DNA of 64,000 bases from Pedobacter africanus (lineage in GTDB: Bacteria; Bacteroidota; Bacteroidia; Sphingobacteriales; Sphingobacteriaceae). This document shows positions 43,037 to 52,841 of the stretch, one piece after another. The notes under the pieces are model-generated. The model had not been told where the DNA came from and did no database searches. It saw only the letters and a list, made by a program, of their open reading frames with translations. The stretch covers positions 579,762 through 643,761 of the forward strand of contig NZ_FWXT01000003.1 in assembly GCF_900176535.1 (NCBI RefSeq), in the 5' to 3' direction. Numbering within the stretch: position 1 is the first letter of the stretch; each line of letters begins with the position of its first letter. Made by a program: the position numbers and the translations under genes.

Positions 43037-45616
43037 TTATTTGTATTTAAATACGTATACCTGCAGTCCGTAAGGCTTTATCTTGATTTTTCCGCCCGCA
43101 GAAAAAGGCACTTTCAGGCCTGAAGCAGAAAAGCACTCCACAGATTTCTGGTCCAGGCTATGTCCGGGGATGAAATGCGAAGGGGCTAACTGCAGGTCAG
43201 CTTCCTGCAACTCGTCATCATTGTTCAATACAAACAGGTAAAATGCCTTCGCTTCTTTATTCAGTGCACATACATAATCCATATTGGGATTGCTTAAGGA
43301 AACCAGTTTTTCCATTAAGGCAAGATTACCCTGCTGGTCAAATATTTTTCCTTCCTGAAACCCGAACGTTTTGTGCGGACCAACCTTCGGCGCAAGAAAT
43401 CCTGAAGGAAAATCAATCCGCCCTTCAGAACGCAGGGAAATCTCTGCCATCAGATAGTCGGTAATCCAGCCGATCTGCCACCAGGCATGATGAGGAAAAG
43501 GTCCTGCGCCCTTGTTCATGGCACTCCAGTAATAGGAGGCTACCCCCGTGGCCGGATCTACAAAAGCATCCTTGCTCAAAGCCGCAGTTCTGGCCATCTT
43601 GAGGTATAAAGAGTCCTTTGTCAGCTGAAACAACCTTACAAACATGCCGGCATGACTGGCCAGTAAAATTGGTCCGCTTGGATTGGCTGAGCCTAAAGTC
43701 CCGCCATGTTCAAAGCTTAAGCCCACCTGGCTCAACTGCCAGTCCTTAAGCAGCCTGGCTCCGTTTTTTTTCTCTTTCAGGTTAGGGATTGGATGGGAAT
43801 AAACAGAGGTGGTATAGAATTGCGCAGTTTTAACAGCAGCCTGTTTAAACCTTGGTTCCTTTGTGAGCTCATAAAGGTCCAGCATTGCCTGTGCACTTTG
43901 TCCGGTTGCAAAATCAGGTGCAAACCTGGCATCTCCGCAAACCCCTAAAAAGTAGCCCCTTTCTACGGCATTTTTGATAAACCAGTCGGCCGCCTTTACA
44001 GCTGCATCCAGGTATTTTTTATCACCCAGGCTCCGGTAGGCAACAAGCAATCCATAAAAAGTAGGCCTGTAATCTTTCAGGTCTTCAAACATTGGCTGTT
44101 GCGTATTGTTGTTATAGGCTACCTCCCAATAACCTTCAGGCTTCATTTTGTCCAGCAGCCAGTCGGCCGCCAAACGGATTCCCGATTTGAGTTCCTTATT
44201 GTCCGGCTCAAACAGGTGTACATTACCCATGTCCAGCAGCATGTAATAGGTAGTTGCTATCGGCTCGGTATAAGGCCCCCATTCTTCGGTAAAGCGTTTA
44301 GAACGGTAGAGGTAATATTGCCCTGCAGCGGCCCCATTAAAGAACCCGCCTGTGGTATGCTGCTGGGCCAGTTTGAAATTCATTGCATCTTTAAGCCTTT
44401 TATGTACAAGGATTGGGTCCTGGGTCATATTGGCCAGCATCCACATGGCTCCATAGTCTGCATTTTTTACCGCATCTTTTTCCGATTCATAGACTCCGCC
44501 CAGGTACTCCTGTGCGCCAATGGTGCGTCCCTTATAGTCGAAAGTGCGCCAGCGCGATGTGCTGTCCTTTTTCACATAATCTAAAAGCTGCTCCAGGCGG
44601 GCAGATAAGGACTGGCTGGTCTGTTTCAAGTGCAGCAGCTCATCAAAGCGGTATACATTATTTACAACGTGCTGGTATACCGGGTACCAGTCTGAATTAT
44701 TAATGGTGTACCGGAAAGCAAAAGAGATGCGCTCCCCCTTTTTCAGGTAAGATTTTTGCTGCCCCAGTACCGGATGGTACAAAGTAGGGCTCAGTTGGTT
44801 TTGCCTGTTGATGAGCGACAGGCCGAGCAGCCAGTTCGATTGCGTAGATTTATCATATTCCCAGGGGTCTCTTGCTGTTCCGGGTTCTGCCGTTACTGCC
44901 AATGTAATCCCTTCTTTATTGGTCAGCATAGCTGTAAGCGCAGCAGCCGTTCTTTCTCTAACCACCACAGGTTGATCCGGAATGCCATGGCCGTAGGCAT
45001 AAGCATCCGTAAAATTGCTATTGATGCTGTTGCCCTGAAATACTCCGGGAATACAGCCCCATTCAAAGCGGCTTTTGTCGTTTGTGTTTAGTGCCGGACT
45101 GGCCAGTGAATAATAACCTTCCTTAGTGGCTGTTAAATTGATGGAAACCCGAAGGTCATTTTTATATACCGGATCCAGTTGCCATGTGGCCTCTATAGTG
45201 GCCACATCTGTTTTTTGCTGAAAGACCAGGGCCTTGCCAGCCTTTTTATATCCCTGAGGGTAAAATGAAATGGCCTGTCCCTCTTTGTTCATGGAAACCG
45301 CAGAAGTATTGGCTTTCCAGGTCGGAATGATGTAGCGGTACTCCGTTTCGGGGAAGTTCAGTGCTTTCCCGTTTTTATCCTTCAGTTCCGAATCCATTTT
45401 AGGCTGCGTGGCACTGTAGAGTAAGGTGTATTGTCCGAGCACGCCAGGCAAGGCCTGCCATCCTTTCTGTCCTTTCACCGATAGCTGCTTGATTTGATAG
45501 CCCTTACCGGTATCTTCCCAGTTCAGGCGTAATGCCTGATTGGTCAGTGCCGCATGCTGGCCAAAACTACTTCCTGCAAAAGCAAGCAGCATCATTATTA
45601 CACAGTTCAGTCTCAT
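43037..45616 (-). CDS. Large secreted toroid-like protein, paralogue C of three
   Basis: A signal peptide (MRLNCVIMMLLAFAGSSFGQ) precedes about 320 beta-rich residues. The helical toroid follows (AMLDLYELTKEPRFKQAA), with the shared signatures WQLSQVGLSFE near residue 627 and SEGRIDFPS near residue 730. The His-rich loop GPFPHHAWWQIGWITDYLM corresponds to YYHHIPPHLAFSLDYLI in paralogue B, so the His may line the active site. At 859 residues it is the shortest copy, without the extra N-terminal domain of B. Its start overlaps the DUF5017 gene by 4 bp. The enzymatic reaction is unknown. Confidence 0.82.
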   Translation of the reverse strand: MRLNCVIMMLLAFAGSSFGQHAALTNQALRLNWEDTGKGYQIKQLSVKGQKGWQALPGVLGQYTLLYSATQPKMDSELKDKNGKALNFPETEYRYIIPTWKANTSAVSMNKEGQAISFYPQGYKKAGKALVFQQKTDVATIEATWQLDPVYKNDLRVSINLTATKEGYYSLASPALNTNDKSRFEWGCIPGVFQGNSINSNFTDAYAYGHGIPDQPVVVRERTAAALTAMLTNKEGITLAVTAEPGTARDPWEYDKSTQSNWLLGLSLINRQNQLSPTLYHPVLGQQKSYLKKGERISFAFRYTINNSDWYPVYQHVVNNVYRFDELLHLKQTSQSLSARLEQLLDYVKKDSTSRWRTFDYKGRTIGAQEYLGGVYESEKDAVKNADYGAMWMLANMTQDPILVHKRLKDAMNFKLAQQHTTGGFFNGAAAGQYYLYRSKRFTEEWGPYTEPIATTYYMLLDMGNVHLFEPDNKELKSGIRLAADWLLDKMKPEGYWEVAYNNNTQQPMFEDLKDYRPTFYGLLVAYRSLGDKKYLDAAVKAADWFIKNAVERGYFLGVCGDARFAPDFATGQSAQAMLDLYELTKEPRFKQAAVKTAQFYTTSVYSHPIPNLKEKKNGARLLKDWQLSQVGLSFEHGGTLGSANPSGPILLASHAGMFVRLFQLTKDSLYLKMARTAALSKDAFVDPATGVASYYWSAMNKGAGPFPHHAWWQIGWITDYLMAEISLRSEGRIDFPSGFLAPKVGPHKTFGFQEGKIFDQQGNLALMEKLVSLSNPNMDYVCALNKEAKAFYLFVLNNDDELQEADLQLAPSHFIPGHSLDQKSVECFSASGLKVPFSAGGKIKIKPYGLQVYVFKYK

Positions 45617-46512
45617 TGGGTAATGTTTAATTCTATTTCTTTTACAACAGTTGCCGATCGCTCCAGGTTGGCATTGCTGGCCACAAACGTGATCTTGTAA
45701 ACACCAGCCTTGGTGTATACCCGACTGTATTCTGTCAGTTTTTGCGAGATATTTTTGATCGGTTCACCCACATCCGGTGTGGTACTGTTGGGGTTAAACT
45801 GCCTGGTTACCACCCAGTCGTCATCCAGCTCAGTACTGTTCCTTACGGTAAGCAGCTGGGCAGAAGTAATGCTCCAGTTGGTGGCCGGGCCGCTAAAGTT
45901 AAAGGCTGTCCAGCCCGCATTGGCCATATTGGCCAGTACTGATTCTTCGCCCTGCTGGTTGGTGCTCTTCAGGTCAAAAGAACGGATTACCCAGCGGTTT
46001 TGCTGGGCTTCGGGCTTAATCACACTGGTCTTATACACTAAAGCCAGCGCCATACTTTTATTGCGGGCCGCGAAACTGCTCAGGTCAATATTCCCTGATG
46101 AGGTCTGGTCCAGGCCCGAAGAAAGTACCGCTTTACTGGTAAGGTCTTCCCAGGTTGCCGCCTTTACATTTGTTGCATCGTATTTTCCATTGAAGTCTGT
46201 CGATATATAAAGTTTGATGACCGATTGATCGATGGGCGTTAACCCAAATTGGGCAAAAGTCTTAAAATTAAGGGAAATTGCATTTCCCTCTATTGCGGTT
46301 CTTGTCCGGAACTCATATTTACGGCCTGCTTCGCCCGACCAGAAAACGAGGTGCTCTGGTTTTCCCTTGATGGTAAAGCGAACAGACTCGCCAACTTTAT
46401 AACTGGCTTTTTCCAGTTCTACAGAAAAATCATCCGGAGCTGTCAGTTCATAGGTTTTCTGGCAGGAAGCCATAAAAAATAATACACCAGCCGCAATTAA
46501 TAGCTTTTTCAT
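45613..46512 (-). CDS. DUF5017-type surface lipoprotein
   Basis: The start is the ATG at 46512 (MKKLLIAAGVLFF), giving a lipobox MASC at residues 12-15; a frame extension to 46536 overlaps susD. The first domain reads FSVELEKASYKVGESVRF and LVFWSGEAGRKYEFRTR, the pattern I know as DUF5017. The rest of the roughly 300 residues looks like a beta-sandwich with a jelly-roll-like middle. Lipoproteins of this kind occur immediately after susD and are thought to be surface glycan-binding proteins. It is placed exactly there, 17 bp after susD, and overlaps the next enzyme gene. Confidence 0.88.
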   Translation of the reverse strand: MKKLLIAAGVLFFMASCQKTYELTAPDDFSVELEKASYKVGESVRFTIKGKPEHLVFWSGEAGRKYEFRTRTAIEGNAISLNFKTFAQFGLTPIDQSVIKLYISTDFNGKYDATNVKAATWEDLTSKAVLSSGLDQTSSGNIDLSSFAARNKSMALALVYKTSVIKPEAQQNRWVIRSFDLKSTNQQGEESVLANMANAGWTAFNFSGPATNWSITSAQLLTVRNSTELDDDWVVTRQFNPNSTTPDVGEPIKNISQKLTEYSRVYTKAGVYKITFVASNANLERSATVVKEIELNITQ

Positions 46513-46529
46513 TTGATACAATTTTAGGG

Positions 46530-48101
46530 TTACCATCCTGTGTTTTGTTTGATATTAGGGTTAACGGCCAGTTCACTGTTTGGAATCGGGAACAGCACAG
46601 CACGATCTGTTACGCGTTGTGCCTGTGCTATAGCAGCGTCTTTTAGGGCTGCAGGCATATTGGCCTGGTACTCTCTTACCTGGGCCTGCATCACAGTTGG
46701 GTAAATCCCCCACCTCACCAGGTCGTGCTTACGGAGGCCTTCAAAAGCCAGTTCGCGCAGCCGCTCGTTCCTGATCAGGTCCAGAAAATCGGGCTGAGAT
46801 AAATTTGCTGGCGCATCGGCCTGCACATCAGGTACCAGTACGTCCTTGCCATAGCCCCTCCGTCTTACGGCATTGATGGCTTTGTAGGCTTCGGCCGAAG
46901 GGCCGCTGTTTACATAATTATCGGCTTCGGCATACATCAGCAATACATCAGCATATCTTAATAATGGCCAGTTGGTAGCATTGTAACTTTGGTCTCTTGG
47001 CAAATTCAACTCATATTCTCGTCTCCATTTCCCGTTACTTCTGTCGTAGATCTGGTCTGCTGCCCAATTGGTCTTTACCGCTGTGGTACCTGTAGTTACA
47101 TACCTGAACGGGGCAACCGTCCAGTCCTTTCTCTGGTCGCCATTTGCATAGGCATTGTAAAGCTTGGCGGTAGCATGCACATAATCGTAGCCATAGCCAA
47201 TATCAATGATTCCGCAGGTGATGCCGTTATAGCTGCCAATCATGCCGCCTTCCTGTATTTCGCCTTTGTTCTGGCCCTTAAATTCTACTTCCCACAGATT
47301 CTCTCTGGTGTCAAATATTTCCTGAACGTGGTTAATGTAAATCTGCTTGAAATCGGGATTTAGCCCGTGTAAACCAGATTGCATTACCTTTTCTGCATAG
47401 GCTTTTGCATCGGCATATTTTGCCACATCATTCAGGGGGAAGCCTGCCATGGTCAGGTAAACCCTTGCCAATACACCCTGTACCGTTGTTTTTGTAATGC
47501 GTGTATTGTAACCATAGTCGGCAACCGATTTCACCATCCCTTCAGCCAGTTTCATATCGGCTACAATGCGCTCGTAAATATCCTTTACAGGTGTGGCAGG
47601 AAGCGGTGGCTCTTCCGGTGTTTTGGTAGATTCCAGTTTCAAAGGAACCGCACCGAACTCATCCGTAAGCAAAAAGTAGTAATAAGCTCTTAAGAAAAGC
47701 GCCTGGCCCTTTATTTCGTTGCGTTTTTCCTCACTTACCTTAACCGCTTTATCCATGTTGTCCAGTAACATATTTGCACGCTCAATGCCGGTATAAATAG
47801 ATTCCCAGTGCCGGTTTACTTCGAGAGTGGAAGCATCCACAATGTTGGCGTTAATTCCTGAAGTCTGGTTTTTCATGAAAAACTCGTCACTAAAAACCAT
47901 GTAGCAGGACATGCCCTGCCCATACACCCTGTTGTCGCCCAAACGGTCGTATACTCCGGCCAATGCAGATTGAAGGTCACTTTCTGTATTGTAATAATTT
48001 ACTGGTGATACAAAGTCCTGCGGAGTGGTATCCAGGATCTTTGAACATGAGCTGACAAGTAATGCGAGTACTATACCGATATAAAATAAAGTCGTTTTCA
48101 T
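46530..48101 (-). CDS. RagB/SusD-family outer-membrane glycan-binding lipoprotein
   Basis: The start is the ATG at 48101 (MKTTLFYIGIVLALL); four more codons open at 48113. The lipobox is VSSC, followed by KILDTTPQDFVSPVNYY. TPR-type helices (GQALFLRAYYYFLLTDEFGA) and the C-terminal signature (LDLIRNERLRELAFEGLRKH, FPIPNSELAVNPNIKQN) are present. It pairs with the susC immediately upstream (gap about 18 bp) in the second PUL. The last residues NPNIKQNTGW are typical of SusD C-termini. Confidence 0.95.
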   Translation of the reverse strand: MKTTLFYIGIVLALLVSSCSKILDTTPQDFVSPVNYYNTESDLQSALAGVYDRLGDNRVYGQGMSCYMVFSDEFFMKNQTSGINANIVDASTLEVNRHWESIYTGIERANMLLDNMDKAVKVSEEKRNEIKGQALFLRAYYYFLLTDEFGAVPLKLESTKTPEEPPLPATPVKDIYERIVADMKLAEGMVKSVADYGYNTRITKTTVQGVLARVYLTMAGFPLNDVAKYADAKAYAEKVMQSGLHGLNPDFKQIYINHVQEIFDTRENLWEVEFKGQNKGEIQEGGMIGSYNGITCGIIDIGYGYDYVHATAKLYNAYANGDQRKDWTVAPFRYVTTGTTAVKTNWAADQIYDRSNGKWRREYELNLPRDQSYNATNWPLLRYADVLLMYAEADNYVNSGPSAEAYKAINAVRRRGYGKDVLVPDVQADAPANLSQPDFLDLIRNERLRELAFEGLRKHDLVRWGIYPTVMQAQVREYQANMPAALKDAAIAQAQRVTDRAVLFPIPNSELAVNPNIKQNTGW

Positions 48102-48119
48102 TTTTAAAAACATTTATCG

Positions 48120-51100
48120 TTAAAAAGTTAGGTTCATACCAAAGGTGATGGTGCGCGCCCTTGGATATGGGCTCCAGTCGAAACCAGGTGTAAGCGCAGA
48201 ATGCCGTACCGAAACCTCCGGATCCAGCCCCGAATAATTCGTCCAGGTTGCCAGGTTTTGTGCCGAAACATGAATGCGGGCCGAGGTTATCTTCAGTCTC
48301 TTTATCAGTTCCGGAGCAATATTATAGCCGAGTGAAACTGTTTTCAAACGCAGAAAAGATCCATCTTCAATATTCCTGTCCGAGAAGACGTTGGGGCCAT
48401 AACCACCAGCTACCGGTAAATCGGTATGCTGATTTTCCATGGACCATCTGTTCTCGTAGGTTTTAAACATATTCAGGCTTTGCCTGGCTTCTGCACCTTC
48501 AAACACAATGCGGTTCGCATTTAAGATCTCATTGCCATACGACCACTGTAAAAAAACATTGAGGTCGAACTGGCCGTACCTGATATTATTGCTGAAACCC
48601 CCAATGTGTTTTGGGTTAGGGTTACCAACTATGGTCTGGTCATTTGCATCTACCACCCCGTCGCCATTGATGTCTTTATATTTAATAAAGCCCGGTTTAA
48701 TTAAAGAGCGTGCACTACCATTATTTGGAACATCAGCTTTCAGTTCATAGCTGCCATTAGCCAATACATTGAAATCACTTAAAGGATATACGCCGTCAAA
48801 AACATAGCCATAGAACAAGGCCACCTGGCGCCCCGGTAAGGCAATATAAGGTAAGGAGTTGTTAAAATTACCATTCCAGTTCGAAACACGCGTAATCAGG
48901 CTGGGCTGATCGCCATTCAATTCTTCGATTCTATTGTTATTAAACGCAATGTTAAAATTAGAGGTCCAGTTGAAGTTTTTGGTAGTCAGGTTGACGGTAT
49001 TCAATGTCAACTCAAGCCCCTTGTTAACCACAACCCCTATATTTTTAAATGCAGTAAGATACCCGGTTGAAGTAGGTAATGAAGCGTTTAGCAATAAATC
49101 TGTGGTTCTTTTGTAATAATAATCGGTAGTTAAGCTGATGCGTTGATTAAAGAAACTCAGGTCTAGGCCAAGGTCAAGGTTTCCGGTCCGCTCCCATTTA
49201 AGGTTCTCATTTCCTACACCAACAGGCACAGTACCTTTAATGTATTGCCCGTTAAAATAATAACCGCTTTTGGTATTACCGGTATTGGCACCTACTTCCT
49301 GATCTAAAACACTCAGGTAGGCAAAATCATTTACACGGTTGTTCCCGGTAATGCCATAAGAAGTCCGCAGTTTAGCCGAAGAAATGGCTTTAATGGATTT
49401 CATAAATTTTTCTTCCCCGATATTCCAGGCAAAAGCACCAGAAGGGAAATAGCCTATCCGCTTGCCAGGGGCAAACTTTGAAGACCCATCGCTGCGAAAG
49501 GAAGCGGTAAACAGGTAGCGCGAATTAAATGTATAATTTACCCTGCCCAGCAACGATACCAGGGTAGCGTAAGAAGCCGAAGTTGTTTTGGAAAGGATAG
49601 TTCCCTGGTCGAGCCCTTTTACACCCAATACTTCATTTGGCAAAAGAATAGACACAAAACCATCCCCCTCCATGCTATTTCTCTGCATGGTAAAACCGCC
49701 CACCACGTCTAACCGGTGCTTTTTGTTAAATGTCCTGTTAAACGTAAGCAGGTTCTCGTTCAGTAAGCTGCGGATATTCTGATTTTCAAGAGAACCATTG
49801 AGCCCGTAGGTAGCCCCATAAACCGTCCGTGGATTCCCTGCCGCTGTATTGGAGTTGTTGAAACGCTCGAAAGTCAGACGGGTATCCGTCAGGCCGCCAC
49901 TCATCCTGAATTTGAAATACTTCAGGAAAGCATACTCTACAAAGGCATTGGCAGTAAGCGACTTGTTAAACGCGTACATATACATGTTATTGGAGTTTAC
50001 GATCGGGTTGATCCTTAAGTCAGTATTACCGGCCACGTCGTCGTCAAACGGCTGGTCAATGAAATCTTCATCATTTACATTGCCCGTTACCGGTCTGTAT
50101 CCCCAGGTACTGTACAACAAATACGAGCTGGCATTTCCGGCCGAACTGCTGTTCAGATTATCGCTGGTTAAATTGGCGATCTGGCCTCTTTTAATACCAT
50201 AGGTATAATTGGTATTCAGGCCTACCCTGAAATTTTTCCCCAAACGCTGATCTATCTGGAACCGCCCCTGGTACCTTTTGTATCCGCCATTGATTACAAT
50301 TCCATTCTGATCTAAATAGGAGCTGCTTACCGAATACTTTGTGGCAGCGCTTCCTCCCCTCATTGAGAAATTGTGACTTTGCATAAATGCATTCTGCATT
50401 ACGCGGTCCTGCCAGTTGATTCCCTGCTCATCGCGGTAGGCATCCAGAGTTTTGCCATCTTTAAGGTACAAAGCAGTAGCCGAATTTTTGTTCAGTTCCA
50501 GCTGGTACTTTACAAACTCATAAGGGCTCATTACCGCTATCTGTTTCACCGGGTACTGGTAACCCAGCCAGTTGTTATAGCTAACCACCGGCGGACCGGC
50601 CTTACCTTCCTTGGTTTTGATCATGATGACCCCATTGGCTCCTCTTGCGCCATAAATTGCGGTAGAGGAGGCGTCTTTCAGGATATCTATGGATTCGATG
50701 TCCTCCGGATTAATGGTGTTGTTATCTGGATTTTCTACAGGAAAGCCATCAATCACATACAGTGGCGAGTTGGATTGGGTAATTGAATTTCCGCCCCGGA
50801 TGGTAATGTTGCTGATGCTACCCGGCTGCCCGTCTGCGGACCCCACCTGAACGCCCGCTACCCTTCCAGCTAAAGCATCTTCAAAGGAAACCACAGGAGC
50901 CTTTTCCATATCTTTAATACTAACCGAACCTACCGAACCGGTAAGATCCTTTCGCCTAACTTCACCATAGCCAATGATGACAACATCATTCAAGGTCTGG
51001 TTGCTTGCTTCCAGCTGTATTTTATATTGATTCTGACTGGTGATCACTACCGTCTTGCTGGTATAGCCGATCATAGCGCATATCAGCAGATCACTTTCCT

Positions 51101-51299
51101 TTGCATTGGAAAGGCTAAAACGTCCTTGTCCATCTGTTACTCCCGAGGCCGTTTTCCCCCGGATGCTCACGACTACACCTGGCAGCGGCTTCCCGTTTTC
51201 TTCTGTAACCGTTCCGGTAATGGTTTTTACCACCTGGGCCAGACTGGCCAGCGGGACAAGCAATACCAATAACATCGTTAAGTGTAAGTTTGGTTTCAT
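48120..51299 (-). CDS. SusC/RagA-family TonB-dependent receptor, full length
   Basis: A signal peptide (MKPNLHLTMLLVLLVPLASL) and a carboxypeptidase-like domain (about residues 25-100: ITGTVTEENGKPLPGVVVSI, GVTDGQGRFSL, MIGYTSKTVVI) precede the plug (FEDALAGRVAGVQV, ITIRGGNSI, PLYVIDGFPV, SIDILKDASSTAIYGARGAN) and the barrel, which ends TITFGMNLTF. At 1059 residues it is typical. It heads the ten-gene operon of the second PUL, transcribed from the promoter near 51480 and divergent from the gntR gene, and imports the oligosaccharides bound by its SusD partner. Confidence 0.96.
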   Translation of the reverse strand: MKPNLHLTMLLVLLVPLASLAQVVKTITGTVTEENGKPLPGVVVSIRGKTASGVTDGQGRFSLSNAKESDLLICAMIGYTSKTVVITSQNQYKIQLEASNQTLNDVVIIGYGEVRRKDLTGSVGSVSIKDMEKAPVVSFEDALAGRVAGVQVGSADGQPGSISNITIRGGNSITQSNSPLYVIDGFPVENPDNNTINPEDIESIDILKDASSTAIYGARGANGVIMIKTKEGKAGPPVVSYNNWLGYQYPVKQIAVMSPYEFVKYQLELNKNSATALYLKDGKTLDAYRDEQGINWQDRVMQNAFMQSHNFSMRGGSAATKYSVSSSYLDQNGIVINGGYKRYQGRFQIDQRLGKNFRVGLNTNYTYGIKRGQIANLTSDNLNSSSAGNASSYLLYSTWGYRPVTGNVNDEDFIDQPFDDDVAGNTDLRINPIVNSNNMYMYAFNKSLTANAFVEYAFLKYFKFRMSGGLTDTRLTFERFNNSNTAAGNPRTVYGATYGLNGSLENQNIRSLLNENLLTFNRTFNKKHRLDVVGGFTMQRNSMEGDGFVSILLPNEVLGVKGLDQGTILSKTTSASYATLVSLLGRVNYTFNSRYLFTASFRSDGSSKFAPGKRIGYFPSGAFAWNIGEEKFMKSIKAISSAKLRTSYGITGNNRVNDFAYLSVLDQEVGANTGNTKSGYYFNGQYIKGTVPVGVGNENLKWERTGNLDLGLDLSFFNQRISLTTDYYYKRTTDLLLNASLPTSTGYLTAFKNIGVVVNKGLELTLNTVNLTTKNFNWTSNFNIAFNNNRIEELNGDQPSLITRVSNWNGNFNNSLPYIALPGRQVALFYGYVFDGVYPLSDFNVLANGSYELKADVPNNGSARSLIKPGFIKYKDINGDGVVDANDQTIVGNPNPKHIGGFSNNIRYGQFDLNVFLQWSYGNEILNANRIVFEGAEARQSLNMFKTYENRWSMENQHTDLPVAGGYGPNVFSDRNIEDGSFLRLKTVSLGYNIAPELIKRLKITSARIHVSAQNLATWTNYSGLDPEVSVRHSALTPGFDWSPYPRARTITFGMNLTF

Positions 51300-51463
51300 A
51301 TTTATTTATATTTGGTTGTATTGTTTCGAGTGTTATTCCCACTGCTCAAACCTTGTCCAGAATTTAACACATTCTTCCTGTAAACCGGAACTGGCGCATT
51401 AAACTACCTGCTTCTGTTCCTGCAAGAATTGAACGTTTTTGTTTTTAGTCTGGTCTGTACTGG

Positions 51464-51480
51464 TTTGCTTAGCAAATATA
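51464..51480 (-). promoter_or_regulatory. Promoter -7 box and overlapping operator of the second PUL
   Basis: Minus-strand TATATTTG (51480-51473) is a perfect -7 element; no good TTTG lies at -33. The palindrome TTTGCTTAGCAAA (51464-51476, arms of 6 bp) overlaps the box and the expected start. The half-motif CTGGTTTG occurs at 51460-51467 and again at 51569-51576 over the gntR -33 box. The leader is about 165 nt; the rest of the 321-bp region is AT-rich with no gene. Confidence 0.6.
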
Positions 51481-51572
51481 AAGCAATTTATTTCTATTAA
51501 AAAAATAAAAAATGATAAAAAGGCCATAATCATTAAAATAGGGGGATTAATCGAAAAATATTGGTAGGCTGG

Positions 51573-51603
51573 TTTGGTTTGTATGGTCTAATAATTACAT
51601 TTG
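51573..51603 (+). promoter_or_regulatory. Consensus promoter of the gntR gene
   Basis: TTTG (51573-51576), a 19-nt spacer, TACATTTG (51596-51603): a perfect Bacteroidota promoter. The predicted start is about 12 nt before the ATG at 51621, so the mRNA would have a very short leader. Confidence 0.7.
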
Positions 51604-51620
51604 CTGAAACATTATAACTA

Positions 51621-52637
51621 ATGAGCTCCGAAAATACACAGCAAAAAGGTATTCAGGGTAAGATGAAATACCAGCAGCTTGCCGATCACATCATGTCGCT
51701 GATTGAAATTGACCAGCTCCATATCGGAGACCAGCTGCCATCTTTAAAGCAATTGCAGCAACAGTTAAAAATGAGCAAGGAAACTTTGCTTAAAGGCTTG
51801 AATGAACTTGTAGAAAAAGGTATTGTCGAGTCAGTTTACAGGAAAGGCTATTATGTACGTAAAAAGGCCATACACCATTCTTTTCGTGTCTTCCTGCTGC
51901 TCGACAAAATGAACATTTTGCGTGAACAGTTCTACCGTACCCTTTTTAACCAACTCGAAAACCGGGCCGATATCGATATTTATTTCCATCACCATAACTA
52001 CCAGGTATTCGAAAAGCTGATCAAAGAAAACCTGGGAGCATATACCCATTATGTTGTGGCAACTTTCTTAAAAGAAAATGTAGCACCCCTGCTGAACCTG
52101 ATCCCTGATAAAAAAAGAATCATTATTGATTTAAACGAGCAGGGCCTTTCCGGTAATTACAGCAGCATTTATCAGGATTATGGGCACGATATATACCATA
52201 GTCTGCATAAGCTAAAAGACGAACTTAAAAAATATGACCGCCTTATATTGGTAGCGCATCCTGAAGCCGTACATGCCAGGCTGGTGATCGAAGGCTTCCT
52301 GCATTATTGTACCGAAATTGAACATCCTTACCTTATCCAGTCTGAAATTGATGAAAAAACCTTTCAGAAAGGCAATGCCTATGTAACCTTCAGCAGGTAC
52401 GATACCGATGATGTGATGCTGATTAAGCTGGCCCGCAAAAAAAAGCTTAAGCTGGGGAAGGATGTAGGGCTCATTTCCTATAATGACACTTTGGTAAAAG
52501 AGGTGCTGGAAGATGGCATTACTGTGATTTCAACAGATTTTGAAGCCATGGGCAAAACAGTGGCCCAGGCCATTCTGGAAGAAAAGACCGTTACCAGAAG
52601 AAATCCTACAAAAGTGATCAAACGGCATTCGCTTTAA
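51621..52637 (+). CDS. GntR-family regulator with LacI-like ligand-binding domain
   Basis: Residues about 15-85 form a GntR winged helix (KYQQLADHIMSLIEIDQLHI, QLPSLKQLQQQLKMSKETL, GIVESVYRKGYYVRK). Residues about 90-330 form a periplasmic-binding-protein-like domain (RVFLLLDKMNILREQF, RYDTDDVMLIKLARKKKLKL, DVGLISYNDTLVKEVLEDGI, TDFEAMGKTVAQAILEEKTV), as in AraR-type regulators that sense a sugar. It is divergent from the second PUL, whose promoter holds a palindrome that could be its operator. Control of that PUL by an imported monosaccharide is the likely role; the ligand is unknown. The length of 338 residues is normal. Confidence 0.93.
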   Translation: MSSENTQQKGIQGKMKYQQLADHIMSLIEIDQLHIGDQLPSLKQLQQQLKMSKETLLKGLNELVEKGIVESVYRKGYYVRKKAIHHSFRVFLLLDKMNILREQFYRTLFNQLENRADIDIYFHHHNYQVFEKLIKENLGAYTHYVVATFLKENVAPLLNLIPDKKRIIIDLNEQGLSGNYSSIYQDYGHDIYHSLHKLKDELKKYDRLILVAHPEAVHARLVIEGFLHYCTEIEHPYLIQSEIDEKTFQKGNAYVTFSRYDTDDVMLIKLARKKKLKLGKDVGLISYNDTLVKEVLEDGITVISTDFEAMGKTVAQAILEEKTVTRRNPTKVIKRHSL

Positions 52638-52841
52638 TTCCTGCAAGCACCTTAAGCCTGTTTTTGTGCCGGCCACTAGGGCTGATTTGGGCATAATGTG
52701 GATTTTTTCTACACTTATGTATTTGTTTTTTATAATTAAAATGCTGATTTCTAGTTGTTAATGATTTTTCTTTTGTTTTGGCATTGTTATGAAACCTATA
52801 CCAAACACAATTAACTAGAATTATCAATTGAAATTAAGATT

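Noticed and set aside
44099..44584. 161-codon plus-strand frame
   Set aside because: It is antisense to paralogue C, with no recognisable domain or initiation signal.
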